Assembly (NCBI RefSeq): GCF_011801145.1
Contig: NZ_CP046172.1
Coordinates: 6,820,001 to 6,884,000, forward strand
DNA from: Nocardia arthritidis
GTDB taxonomy: Bacteria; Actinomycetota; Actinomycetes; Mycobacteriales; Mycobacteriaceae
Direction: 5' to 3'
Length of the DNA stretch: 64,000 bases
The notes under the pieces were generated by a model. That model was not told the DNA's origin and did not search any database. It saw only the letters and a program-made list of their open reading frames with translations. Position numbers and translations under genes: made by a program. Of the stretch, positions 51,461 through 59,727 are shown in pieces (positions within the stretch are counted from its first letter, which is position 1; each line of letters opens with the position of its first letter).

Positions 51461-51560
51461 CGCGACGGCGTGGTCTCGACGCTGACACCAATACCGCTAC
51501 GCGACGGCGTGGTCTCGACACTGAAATCAATACCGCTACGCAACGGTAGCGTATCGAAAT
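51461..51560 (-). repeat. Two 39-bp tandem repeats and a palindrome upstream of car
   Basis: 51461-51499 and 51500-51538 are 39-bp units with about three mismatches. They end in TACCGCTA, which pairs with TAGCGTA of the following sequence: on the minus strand CGCTAC-CGTTGC-GTAGCG (about 51553-51536) is an inverted repeat of operator size. They lie 42-140 bp upstream of the car start, where promoter and operator should be. Confidence 0.6.
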
Positions 51561-51635
51561 AGATTCGGGCTAGTGGGCAGCGTCGAGACAGGTGTCACAC
51601 TGCGATGAGGGGGCTCAGTCCACGATCGTCGGGTC

Positions 51636-52083
51636 GCCTTTGGGGTGTCCTCAGGGCGCCGACGTGCATCGTTCGGCCCTGTGCGCAGACACGCGAACAG
51701 TCATGGACCGGTAGGCCGTGCGCGCGCTCGAGGCTGCGCCGACGCAGCCGACGCGGTGGTCGGCACCTTCAAGCGGAGTGTCGACCAAGGTCATCGGCCT
51801 TCTCCAGAGCCAAACCAGCCGCCGCCAGGTCAATGACACACGCCCAAGCCGAAGCGCTACACGGTGAGGTCGAGGCGGTACTCGCACCGATGAGCTTGCG
51901 CCGTCGGAACTATTTCAAGCACGGGCGCCCAAGCGCACCTTCTGCTACGTCGACCGCTTCGCGTTCATGAGGGTCGCGTATCGGCTGCGCAAACGGCATT
52001 TCGGTGTGATCTGGAGGGAGCGCTACGCCGCCGATTCAACATTTCGAACTGCCACGAATTGTGCGCGTGCTCGGATGAATTTG
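51636..52083 (+). pseudogene. Decayed group II intron reverse transcriptase/maturase
   Basis: Fragments in changing frames match the maturase ORF. SPLGCPQGADV (~51640) recalls the PQGGV motif. AEALHGEVEAVLAPMSLR (~51851-51901) matches the segment after the RT catalytic block, and NYFKHG (~51908) the start of the X domain. A one-base frame change then gives KRTFCYVDRFAFMRVAYRLR, KRHFGVIWRERY, ending at the stop near 52083. The catalytic YADD region is missing. No intron RNA domains were recognised. Confidence 0.55.
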
Positions 52084-52126
52084 TGATGTCAGCACATAGT
52101 AGTCCGCGGCCACCGTCGGTTAGCGT
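52059..52126 (+). promoter_or_regulatory. Conserved promoter-like block, copy B
   Basis: TTGTGCGCGT (52059-52068), 13 nt, TGTGATGTCAGCACA (52082-52096) plus TAG, 19 nt, TCGGTTAGCGTTTTA (from 52116). About 170 bp upstream of the small secreted gene. It overlaps the very end of the maturase remnant. Confidence 0.6.
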
Positions 52127-52296
52127 TTTATGACACTCGGGCCGGCCAGGGTTGTCCGGTCCGGGTGTGCACCAGGCGATCTCGCCGACGGTCCGGGAAA
52201 TCGGTGTCTCCGAGACGGTGTCTCATCCGCAACATATCGCCATATCCCTGACTCGCCCGCCGAAATTTCCATCGATTCGCTGCAAAGGAAACAAGA

Positions 52297-52563
52297 ATGA
52301 AGTGGACTCGCACGCTCGGACTCGCGGTCGTTGCCGCCGGTGCCGTTGTCTTCTCGGGCACAGCCGTCGCCTCCGCCGCCCCTGCCCTTCCGGCGCACCT
52401 ATCCCCGAGCTACGACCGCGGCTACGCCTACGATCGTTATGACAGGAACTCGACCGGCTCGAGCGGAATAGCGTCGGGCTCCAGCAGTATGGCGTCGGGC
52501 GTGAGCGGCCTCGCCGAAGGACTCGCGAAGATCCTGGGGTCCGGCAGCGCGGCCGTGCGCTGA
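52297..52563 (+). CDS. Small secreted Ser/Gly-rich protein
   Basis: 88 aa; AAAGGAAAC upstream of ATG 52297. The signal peptide (MKWTRTLGLAVVAAGAVVFS to ASAAP) leaves ~58 residues: a Tyr/Asp/Arg-rich part (SYDRGYAYDRYDRN), then SSGIASGSSSMASGVSGLAE and GLAKILGSGSAAVR, an amphipathic pattern like that of self-assembling or wall-associated small proteins. No family recognised. It is controlled by promoter-like block B and ends in a terminator. Confidence 0.75.
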   Translation: MKWTRTLGLAVVAAGAVVFSGTAVASAAPALPAHLSPSYDRGYAYDRYDRNSTGSSGIASGSSSMASGVSGLAEGLAKILGSGSAAVR

Positions 52564-52587
52564 GTGATCCGGCTTCCGTGATTCGTC

Positions 52588-52617
52588 GGCGCTCCGCCCC
52601 GTCTCGGGCGGGGCGCC
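52588..52617. terminator. GC hairpin between convergent small secreted genes
   Basis: GGCGCTCCGCCC, a short loop, GGGCGGGGCGCC: 11 pairs and one G-T wobble, 25 nt after the stop. It can serve the convergent minus-strand gene too. Confidence 0.65.
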
Positions 52618-52701
52618 GCGATTGATCGGCAGTAGCCGGACCGCTGTCATTGCTACCGGCAGCGCGCCTCCGATCCCGGCCCGGACCGGAGGCGACGCGT
52701 G

Positions 52702-53160
52702 CTAAACCGCGGCGATCGTGCCGGTGCAGCCGAGGCCCGAGCTTCCGGTGCCTCCCGCGATGGCCAATTGATAGGGGTATTCGCCCTCTTGCAGCACCCC
52801 GAGGTCAATCTTGTCGACCTGCAGGTACCACGCCATATTCGTCGCCAGGTCGGCCGATACCCCATGGGTCGGCATCGTGAAAACGGCCCCGCTGGCCGGC
52901 GTGTAGCCGAACGCGACGACCAGGTCGACGTGCGCGCCGGCGGGCACCGCGGTCAGTCCGTCACCCATCGGAATCGCATCGCTCGGGATACCGGCGCTTT
53001 GGAAGCAGCGACCGTTCATGACCGAGAGGGCCAGTGCCACGTCCTTCGGCGCGGACTCGGCATGCGCCGGCGGACTCGCCGCCGCGATCGCGGTACTCGC
53101 CAGGATCGTGAGGACAGCGGCGCGCCGAAGGCGAGCGAAACGTATATCCGTCGGAAACAT
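52702..53160 (-). CDS. Secreted protein of unknown function
   Basis: 152 aa from ATG 53160 (GGAAGG upstream); the frame extends further upstream without a ribosome site. Signal peptide FARLRRAAVLTILASTAIAA to PPAHAESAP. The mature part (about 110 residues) has two Cys (GRCFQSAG, GLGCTGT) that may pair and a beta-rich pattern (GAHVDLVVAFGYTPASGAVF, YLQVDKIDLGVLQEGEYPYQ). No family recognised. Divergent from the M4 protease, with which it shares a 285-bp upstream region. Confidence 0.7.
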   Translation of the reverse strand: MFPTDIRFARLRRAAVLTILASTAIAAASPPAHAESAPKDVALALSVMNGRCFQSAGIPSDAIPMGDGLTAVPAGAHVDLVVAFGYTPASGAVFTMPTHGVSADLATNMAWYLQVDKIDLGVLQEGEYPYQLAIAGGTGSSGLGCTGTIAAV

Positions 53161-53445
53161 CCCGGCCTTCCTTCCATCGTTCGATCGAACCGATATTCGA
53201 AGCACTGTCTGGATGGCAACAACCGGCGAAAGTGGAGCACGTCCGCCTTGTCCGGGTCGACGCAAGTCGAGAGAGCCGGACATCGGATCGCGCGACGGCG
53301 GCGGAAATGCGCCGATTCCCGGCTATCGGCGGGAAATACCACGACACCGGCACCGCGCCTGGCGCGATTCACCGGCTCCGGGTAATTGCCTCGACGTCGC
53401 CGACCAGGCCAGGTAAGTCCACCTGCAATAAACTCAGGAGATTTC

Positions 53446-55122
53446 TTGTCTAATTCATGTGAGGCCGTCCGTGGTCTGTCGTTCGCGACGACTGTTTTGT
53501 GTGGTGCTTTGTTGTCGTTTGGTGTGGCTGCCGGTGATCCTGGTCCGGCCCCGGGTGGTTCGGGCCTTCAGACCGTCCCGAAAGTGGTGGAGAAAGACTC
53601 GCAGGGTGTTGTCACCCAGGTTGTCCCCGAAAAGCCGGTGCCCGCCTCCTCGGGTGGCGGGAATCCGGGCGCCGCTGCGGTAGCGCACGCGGAGGGTGTC
53701 GGAGAAGTCTTCGGCGCGAAGTCCGTGGGCAGTCTGGTCGTCGACGCGGTGTTTCCGGTCGGATCGGGCTCAACCGTGCGGCTGCGCCAGGAGATTGATT
53801 CCGTACCGGTCTTCGGGGCTTCGGTGGCGCAGTCGCTCTCGGCGGACGGATCGCTCCTCTCGGCGACCGGAGCACTGACTCAGAAGTTCCGGGGCGCGTA
53901 TCCGCAGAACCCGTCGACACCGCCTGCGGAGGTGTTTCGGACAGCCGTGCGGGCCGTGGCCGATCAATCCCACGTACCGGCGGACAAGCTGTCTGTCGTC
54001 GAGCAACGGGCGAACTGGTACGACCCCAAGCTTGCGGCCGTAACCGATGCCGACAGTCAGGCGGTCCCGGCCTACCGGATCGACGTCGCCGGCTCCGCGA
54101 AGTGGACCGTCTTCGTCGATGCCACCGACACCGGCCGTGTGCTCGATTCCTGGAGCGACAAACAACACCTCAACAGGGTGGTGTGCGACGCGGATTCGGC
54201 AGATATCGACACCGATGACGACGACTCGGAGACCACGCAATGTGGCGGCTCGTCCACCTTCACTCCAGACAGAACCGAAGGTAAGCCCCCCGTCTCGGTT
54301 GCTGATGTCGACAATATCTACACCTACCTGGGAGACGCGGACGCGTTCTACAACAAATACACTCCGCTGGCCGATCTCTCCGATTTCATCGGTTACGACA
54401 CCGGCGACGGACACGGTAAGGCCCTGCGTGCCACGGTCCGAATCTGCACGTCCGAGGAGCGAGAACAGAAACAGCAGGAATGGGAACCCTGCCCGTACCG
54501 TAACGCTTTCTGGACCGGCGATCACATGGCCTACGGTGCGGGTCTGGCCACCCAAGACATCACCGGCCACGAACTCACCCACGGCGTGACACAGCACACC
54601 AGCGGACTCATCTACCGCGACGAATCCGGCGCCATCAACGAGTCCATGTCCGACCTCTTCGGAGAACTCATCAATATCACGATGGGCAAGGCCGACTCGG
54701 AAGGCCGCTGGAAGATCGGTGACGGCAGCGCCCTGGGCGTGATCCGCGATATGAAAGATCCCACCGCGCGCAGAAACCCCGACACCTACAAAGCCACCTA
54801 CTGGTACACCGGCCCGTCTCAGAGCGCATTCGTCCATATCAACAGCGGCGTCGGAAACAAAACCGCCCAACTCATCACCGACGGCGGAAGCTTGAACGGT
54901 CAAACCGTCACAGGTATCGGCATAGAAAAAGTCGCCGGCCTGTACTGGACCGTTCAGACCCTCCTTCCGTCCGATGCGGATTACGCGACCTTGTCGTCCA
55001 CCCTCACCGCGGCGTGCAAGCAAAACGTCACCAATCAAGTCGCCGGCACGACTACCGCCGACTGCGCAGAGGTGGCCAACGCGACAAAAGCCACCAAACT
55101 ACCCACCCTCAATCGGACTTAA
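53446..55122 (+). CDS. Secreted M4-family (thermolysin-like) metalloprotease
   Basis: 558 aa from TTG 53446, with AGGAG 5 nt upstream; the frame extends further upstream but lacks a ribosome site. Signal peptide AVRGLSFATTVLCGALLSFG to VAAGDP. A propeptide follows (FTP/PepSY-like, e.g. VPAYRIDVAGSAKWTVFVDA). The catalytic part has HELTH in ITGHELTHGVTQHTSG, then GAINESMSD with the third zinc ligand Glu; the late active-site His is in FVHINSGVGNKTAQLI. Several Cys (VVCDADSADID, TTQCGGSS) are unusual for thermolysins and may form a disulfide. An extracellular neutral protease. Confidence 0.88.
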   Translation: MSNSCEAVRGLSFATTVLCGALLSFGVAAGDPGPAPGGSGLQTVPKVVEKDSQGVVTQVVPEKPVPASSGGGNPGAAAVAHAEGVGEVFGAKSVGSLVVDAVFPVGSGSTVRLRQEIDSVPVFGASVAQSLSADGSLLSATGALTQKFRGAYPQNPSTPPAEVFRTAVRAVADQSHVPADKLSVVEQRANWYDPKLAAVTDADSQAVPAYRIDVAGSAKWTVFVDATDTGRVLDSWSDKQHLNRVVCDADSADIDTDDDDSETTQCGGSSTFTPDRTEGKPPVSVADVDNIYTYLGDADAFYNKYTPLADLSDFIGYDTGDGHGKALRATVRICTSEEREQKQQEWEPCPYRNAFWTGDHMAYGAGLATQDITGHELTHGVTQHTSGLIYRDESGAINESMSDLFGELINITMGKADSEGRWKIGDGSALGVIRDMKDPTARRNPDTYKATYWYTGPSQSAFVHINSGVGNKTAQLITDGGSLNGQTVTGIGIEKVAGLYWTVQTLLPSDADYATLSSTLTAACKQNVTNQVAGTTTADCAEVANATKATKLPTLNRT

Positions 55123-55231
55123 GACCCGACAAAATCCACTGGCCCGGCGACCGATCACCGACCATGCGAGTGGTGGCGCACACTGGCTGCTTCGCTGACC
55201 TCATGTTCAGCGCCGAGGCCGGTCTGTTCCG

Positions 55232-56299
55232 CTATTGCGCGTGGTCCACCACCGCGATTCTGTTGCGGCCGTGTCGTTTGGCGGTGTACATCGCGCTGTC
55301 GGCGTGCCTGAGTAGGTATTCGGGGCTGCGGTGGGCCGGGTCGCCACCGCATTGCACGACCCCGACGCTGGCGGTTACCGGAATGGGCAGGTGCGGCGTC
55401 GCCGCGACCGCGAGGCGCAGTTGCTCGGCGGCGGCGATCGCATCCGCGCCGATCAAGGGGCTCACGATCACGAATTCTTCGCCACCGGTCCTGGCGACGA
55501 TGCTGCCCGGTACGACCGCGGCACGGAGCTGATCGGCGATCTGGATGAGCACCTGGTCGCCGGCGTGGTGTCCGAAGGTGTCGTTGACCGCTTTGAATCG
55601 ATCGAGATCGACGATCATGAGGCAGAGTCCGTGATCGCCGCGCGAGAGAAGCGAGTTCGACAGGTAATAGTCGAGTCCGCGCCGGTTGAGCAGATTGGTC
55701 AGCGGATCCGAGAAGGTCTCCACACGCAACAGCCAGTAGAGGAATTGCAGCGCCGGCAGGACGACCACATTCGTGGCCATCATGATCAACACAATCGCTA
55801 CCGCCATGGCGAGGCCGTGGCGGGGATCCTGGGCCAGCATGCGCGCGGTGAGCACCAACGCCGACAGCAGGGACCAACCGACATGCAGGGCGAGGACCCG
55901 CGGGCTGTGGAAGAACGTCAGATAGCCGCCGATGACGACCAGCAGCAGAGATGTGGTCGCACCGTAGACGCGATCGCCGATCACCAGGCAGGCGAGCGTT
56001 GTCAGGACATCCCCGCTGAGAAAGATGGTCAGCGATTCGGTGACGTTCGGCCACGGTCGCAGCCACCATCGCACCGCGCCCAGCGCGTCGAATCCGACGA
56101 TGAACCCGAAAATCACCCGGCCGCCGAGGCTGTCCGGACCAACCGAGGACAGCAGGGTCAGCAGGGATATCACCCCCATTACGGCACATCCCGTAGCGAT
56201 CACGGCCCTGATCAGGCCGAGGGCCGCGCGGTGTTCGAGGGTACGCACCAGCCAGTGGTAATTCACCGAGTCGCGCCACCAGGCCCGCAGCAGTGTCAT
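55232..56299 (-). CDS. GGDEF-domain membrane protein (diguanylate cyclase), paralogue 1
   Basis: About 355 aa from ATG 56299, aligned with the start of paralogue 2; ATG 56317 or 56347 are possible. The N-terminal ~190 residues hold about six membrane helices (VIATGCAVMGVISLLTLLSS, SLLLVVIGGYLTFFHSPRVL). Then DPLTNLLNRRGLDYYLSNS, LMIVDLDRFKAVNDTFGHHA, and the active-site VARTGGEEF. The G-G-E-E-F signature and the Asp of DLDRFK predict active c-di-GMP synthesis; no RxxD inhibitory site five residues upstream. Sensory input would be through the membrane domain. Confidence 0.88.
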   Translation of the reverse strand: MTLLRAWWRDSVNYHWLVRTLEHRAALGLIRAVIATGCAVMGVISLLTLLSSVGPDSLGGRVIFGFIVGFDALGAVRWWLRPWPNVTESLTIFLSGDVLTTLACLVIGDRVYGATTSLLLVVIGGYLTFFHSPRVLALHVGWSLLSALVLTARMLAQDPRHGLAMAVAIVLIMMATNVVVLPALQFLYWLLRVETFSDPLTNLLNRRGLDYYLSNSLLSRGDHGLCLMIVDLDRFKAVNDTFGHHAGDQVLIQIADQLRAAVVPGSIVARTGGEEFVIVSPLIGADAIAAAEQLRLAVAATPHLPIPVTASVGVVQCGGDPAHRSPEYLLRHADSAMYTAKRHGRNRIAVVDHAQ

Positions 56300-56770
56300 C
56301 GGCCGATCACCCGGCATTGCGTGGTCCGGTCGGCCGAGTTCGGCCATCCGGCGATCGGATGGGATCGACTACATCCGCTGGAGCGGCGATCACAACGGCC
56401 ACAGCCGCGGCCTTCTTCGAAACAGACATGGTCGCTGAATCTTTCTGGATTTCGATCCCGGTGGGTTCGGTCGGCCGTCCTTCCAGTTGAACGAAAGACT
56501 AATAGCGATTCGCTTCCACTTTCCTGTGAGCTGGGCCACTATTTGCATCCGGTCACGTGCGATGCTGCGCCCGGTGGATATCGGTCACGCCCATCGGATA
56601 GCGACGTGCGGTGCGTCCGCATAGAGTTTGTTGGATCGATCCGACTCGACCGTGTGGTTGGTCAAATATTCGAGCGAGCAGACATCCATCAAATCCATTG
56701 CCGTACAGCAATCTCACCAGAGGATTACAGAGTGTTGCCGAGTCTCTTTCATCGGCGGTAGGTGGTGCCC
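56300..56770. other. Intergenic region between divergent GGDEF genes
   Basis: There are 471 bases, containing promoters in both directions and a possible short leader ORF on the minus strand (56307-56429). No known motif stands out. Confidence 0.45.
56307..56429 (-). CDS. Possible short upstream ORF (40 aa)
   Basis: MSVSKKAAAVAVVIAAPADV, VDPIRSPDGRTRPTGPRNAG, stop 7 nt before the GGDEF start codon at 56299, in another frame. The N-terminus looks like a short hydrophobic peptide. No clear ribosome site. It may be translationally coupled to the GGDEF gene, or be chance. Confidence 0.3.
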   Translation of the reverse strand: MSVSKKAAAVAVVIAAPADVVDPIRSPDGRTRPTGPRNAG

Positions 56771-57850
56771 ATGGACTACAGCAACGCATTACTGAAAAAG
56801 TGGTGGCGGGATCACACGGACTACCAGTGGTTGTTGCACAGTCTCGAAACCCGTTCGGTACTGGACTGGAAACGGGTGCTCGCCGTCACCGGCGCGGTCA
56901 TGGGCGTCATCGCGACGTTGTCGGCACTGTCGCCGTACGGCCCGCAGAGCCAGTTCGGCCGCGTATTCCTGTGGAGCGTCATCGCCGTGACCGCGTTGTG
57001 GACGCTGCGCTGGTGGTTCCTGCCCTGGCCCAGTGCGGCGGAATCGCTCATATGGTTCGGTCTGGCCGACTTCCTCATCACGACGTCATGTCTGCAAAGC
57101 GTGAATCGCGTCTACGGCGCGGCCGGACTGATCCTGCTGGTGGTCACCGGCGGCTATCTCGCGTTCTTCCACAGCGCCAAAATCCTTGCGGCACATGCAT
57201 GCTGGTCGCTGTTGTCGGTTGTCGTCCTGTCGATGCGCATCATTACCGGCGGCGGCGATGCCCTGGCCGCGGTAGCCATCGTCCTCATGATGGTGGCGGC
57301 GGTGGTCGCCGCGCTGCCCGCCCTGCAATTCCTCTATTGGCTGCTGCGCACGGAGTCGGTCTGCGATCCGCTGACCGGACTGCTGAATCGGCGCGGCCTC
57401 GAATACCAACTGTCGGTATTCTGCGATGGCCGAAGCACGCTCAGCATCATCTCCGTCGACCTCGACCGGTTCAAGGTCGTCAACGACACCTTCGGCCATC
57501 AGATCGGTGACGCCGTGCTGGTGCGAACCGCGCTGCGATTACGGTCGACAGCGGGTAAGGACGCGGTGGTCGCCCGCACCGGCGGCGAGGAATTCGTCGT
57601 CGTCACCAGAATGACCGCAGTATCCGCCCGCACCGAGGCCGAGCGGCTCCGATGCGCCATCGCCGAGCCGGCCGAACCGGTAATACGGGTCACCGCCAGC
57701 ATCGGGGTGGCGGTAGTCGACAGCGCGGCGCCCGGATATCCCCCGCCCAACCCGGCGCATCTGCTGCGGCGCGCGGATGCGGCCATGTATCGGGCGAAAC
57801 GATTCGGCGGCAATACCGTTGTCGTGGAAGAGCTTTCGATGCCTTGCTGA
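56771..57850 (+). CDS. GGDEF-domain membrane protein (diguanylate cyclase), paralogue 2
   Basis: 359 aa from ATG 56771 (GTG 56762 possible). Same architecture as paralogue 1: about six membrane helices (AAGLILLVVTGGYLAFFHSA, ALPALQFLYWLLRTESVCDP), then DPLTGLLNRRGLEYQLSVF, ISVDLDRFKVVNDTFGHQIG and VARTGGEEFVVV. The two proteins align along their full length, including LKKWWRDHTDYQWLLHSLE / LRAWWRDSVNYHWLVRTLE. Predicted to make c-di-GMP. An inverted duplication of one ancestral gene is the simplest origin. Confidence 0.88.
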   Translation: MDYSNALLKKWWRDHTDYQWLLHSLETRSVLDWKRVLAVTGAVMGVIATLSALSPYGPQSQFGRVFLWSVIAVTALWTLRWWFLPWPSAAESLIWFGLADFLITTSCLQSVNRVYGAAGLILLVVTGGYLAFFHSAKILAAHACWSLLSVVVLSMRIITGGGDALAAVAIVLMMVAAVVAALPALQFLYWLLRTESVCDPLTGLLNRRGLEYQLSVFCDGRSTLSIISVDLDRFKVVNDTFGHQIGDAVLVRTALRLRSTAGKDAVVARTGGEEFVVVTRMTAVSARTEAERLRCAIAEPAEPVIRVTASIGVAVVDSAAPGYPPPNPAHLLRRADAAMYRAKRFGGNTVVVEELSMPC

Positions 57851-57905
57851 TAGCGGCGGTCACCGTCGGCGGCGGGCGCGGTGTTCCCTCGACCACGTAC
57901 CGGCG

Positions 57906-58922
57906 TCACCTACCGTTCTGCAGCGGAATCGTCTTGGTCTGCAACCACTTTCGCGCGGCGAAGTCACGCGCTTTGATGGTCACCTCGGCACCGGTTACCT
58001 CGACCTGCAAGCCCTGGTTGACCTGTCCGCCAATCTCCTTCTCATCACCGCGGCCGTCGGTGGTGTAGCCGGTCTGAATGCAGCCGGTGTTGATGGTGGT
58101 GAAGCCCTTGGCATTACCGGTGCCCGGCACGACTTTGGTAGCGATCCAATCCGGCAGTCCGAGGTCCCAGTGGGTATGCCCGCTGAAAAAGAAGACATCC
58201 GGATACCGGCCGAGAATGCCGAGCAGTCGGTCGATCTGGGTGTAATCCTTGTTGTAGCGCTTGGTGTTCGAACCGGATACCGAATCAGGTAGCGGGTGAT
58301 GGCTGATGACCATGACCGGTTTTCGTTGATCGGACCAGTACCGCAGCCGCTCCGCCAGCCAGGTGAACTGAGTCTCGCTGATCCACACCTCGTCCCAGAG
58401 ATTCTGGTCGTAGTAGTGCTGATAGCGCTCGGTGCCGATGGCCAGCACCGGGATTCCGCCGAAGATCGTTTCGGAGTAGATGGTGTTGCGGCCCGCGAAG
58501 TTGTAGAAGCTCTTGAACAACGAATCCTCGACGACCCCATTCGGCCACGTCGCCTGTGCGAGGGTGCGCTCATCCTTCCACTTCGGGACATAGAACTCGT
58601 GGTTGCCGATCGCCCACGCGATTGTCTTCGCATGCTCATTGCTCCCGAAAACCTTTGATACCGCAGCATATTCGGAATCGAAGCCGCGCGGGGTGATGTC
58701 ACCGGCGATGGCAAGCCCTGCGCTGTCCGGATTGACGACCCGCATATCCGCCAGGGCGCGCCGCAGATCGCCCAAATCGCCTTGTATGTCGCTGATCACG
58801 TTGAAACTGATCGACTCCGAATCCGCTGCCATCGCCAGCGGCGTGCGCAGTGCCGCAGGCAGCGTGACCGCTGCGGCAGCTGCCGCCGCACCTGTGAGGA
58901 ACCTTCTCCGTTCGAACCGCAT
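57906..58922 (-). CDS. Tat-exported metallophosphoesterase (calcineurin-like)
   Basis: 338 aa from ATG 58922 (GAGAGGG upstream). Twin-arginine signal FERRRFLTGAAAAAAAVTLP. Metal motifs: ISDIQGD (D-x-Q in place of the usual D-x-H), LAIAGDITPRGFDS, AIGNHEFYV (GNHE), VISHHPLPDS and FFFSGHTHWDLG (GHTH). His of the first motif is replaced by Gln, which occurs in some families. Likely an extracellular phosphodiesterase or nucleotidase. Convergent with GGDEF paralogue 2. The long Tyr/Trp-rich insertion (ERYQHYYDQNLWDEVWISET) may shape a specific pocket. Confidence 0.87.
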   Translation of the reverse strand: MRFERRRFLTGAAAAAAAVTLPAALRTPLAMAADSESISFNVISDIQGDLGDLRRALADMRVVNPDSAGLAIAGDITPRGFDSEYAAVSKVFGSNEHAKTIAWAIGNHEFYVPKWKDERTLAQATWPNGVVEDSLFKSFYNFAGRNTIYSETIFGGIPVLAIGTERYQHYYDQNLWDEVWISETQFTWLAERLRYWSDQRKPVMVISHHPLPDSVSGSNTKRYNKDYTQIDRLLGILGRYPDVFFFSGHTHWDLGLPDWIATKVVPGTGNAKGFTTINTGCIQTGYTTDGRGDEKEIGGQVNQGLQVEVTGAEVTIKARDFAARKWLQTKTIPLQNGR

Positions 58923-59245
58923 TCGCACCCTCTCACACCGGAATCGCCGATCCCATCGGGACTCGAAACACCACCGACGAGGGTCCACAGCGAGAGTTGC
59001 CATCGGGCGACCGCCGGGTGACCGCAGGCTTAAATGGTCTAGACCGATGCACCGAGCTGCTGGCTGGCCGGGATTGAAGTCTGTCTCAACCCGGGAGAGG
59101 TTGGGGTTGGGCTTTTGCCCTGCGTGTGGGGCGGTTCGGGTGCAGGGCGAGTTGAAATGCCGAACCGGTTTGCACTGCTTACGGTGGCGCGGAGTTAAAA
59201 TTGACGTGTCATGGGTTGATCCATCACGACCAATGGCATCAGGAG

Positions 59246-59292
59246 GCCCGTTGCTACTTCATCTCCCCTCAATCACGCAAGTAGTAACGGGC
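59246..59292. terminator. Long imperfect hairpin
   Basis: GCCCGTTGCTACTT (59246-59259) pairs with AAGTAGTAACGGGC (59279-59292), 13 of 14 pairs, 19-nt loop. Could be a terminator for an unseen transcript or the end of a lost mobile element. Confidence 0.4.
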
Positions 59293-59400
59293 TTTCGCCC
59301 CCTTGTTCACTGGGCGCCTGGAATCTCGGCGGCACCCGTGAGCTGAAGATGTTGGTACAGGCGAATTTTGGTGGCCTGTGTAGTTGCAGCCGGGCCGATA

Positions 59401-59480
59401 TTGTGCGCGGTCGCGGACGAATTTGTGCTATCAGCACATGGCGGTCCGCGGACATCTTCGGTTAGGTTTTCATGGCACCG
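59401..59480 (+). promoter_or_regulatory. Conserved promoter-like block, copy C
   Basis: TTGTGCGCGG (59401-59410), 13 nt, TGTGCTATCAGCACA (59424-59438; a perfect palindrome TGTGCT-ATC-AGCACA), 19 nt, TCGGTTAG (59458-59465), GTTTTCATGGCACCGAAGA. It lies ~250 bp upstream of the diiron-candidate gene. Best-preserved copy of the central palindrome. Confidence 0.6.
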
Positions 59481-59727
59481 AAGATTTGAGGAAGTGAGAT
59501 AGTCGCTGGTCTGCCAAGCTTTTCCACGTCATTTCGGATCGGGCCGTTGTCGGGCGGGGCGGTGGCAGTGGGTGGGGTGTAGCCGATCGTGTTGTGCCGC
59601 AAGGTGAGCCGTTGCGGGCGGGCCATTCCGGCGGGGATGCTGACGAGTTTGCGTCGAAGGGCGATCCTCGTGCCCGGCCGTCGACCAAGTCAAGGGCGAG
59701 ATGTCCACTAATGAGGAGAAGTATAAT

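Larger units (their letters stand above)
58923..59727. other. Intergenic region with hairpin and promoter-like block C
   Basis: There are 805 bases with no supported gene; frames on both strands lack ribosome sites and recognisable content. It holds the 14-bp hairpin at 59246-59292 and block C at 59401-59480. The part from ~59040 to 59240 shows no assignable feature and may be remnant DNA. Confidence 0.5.
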
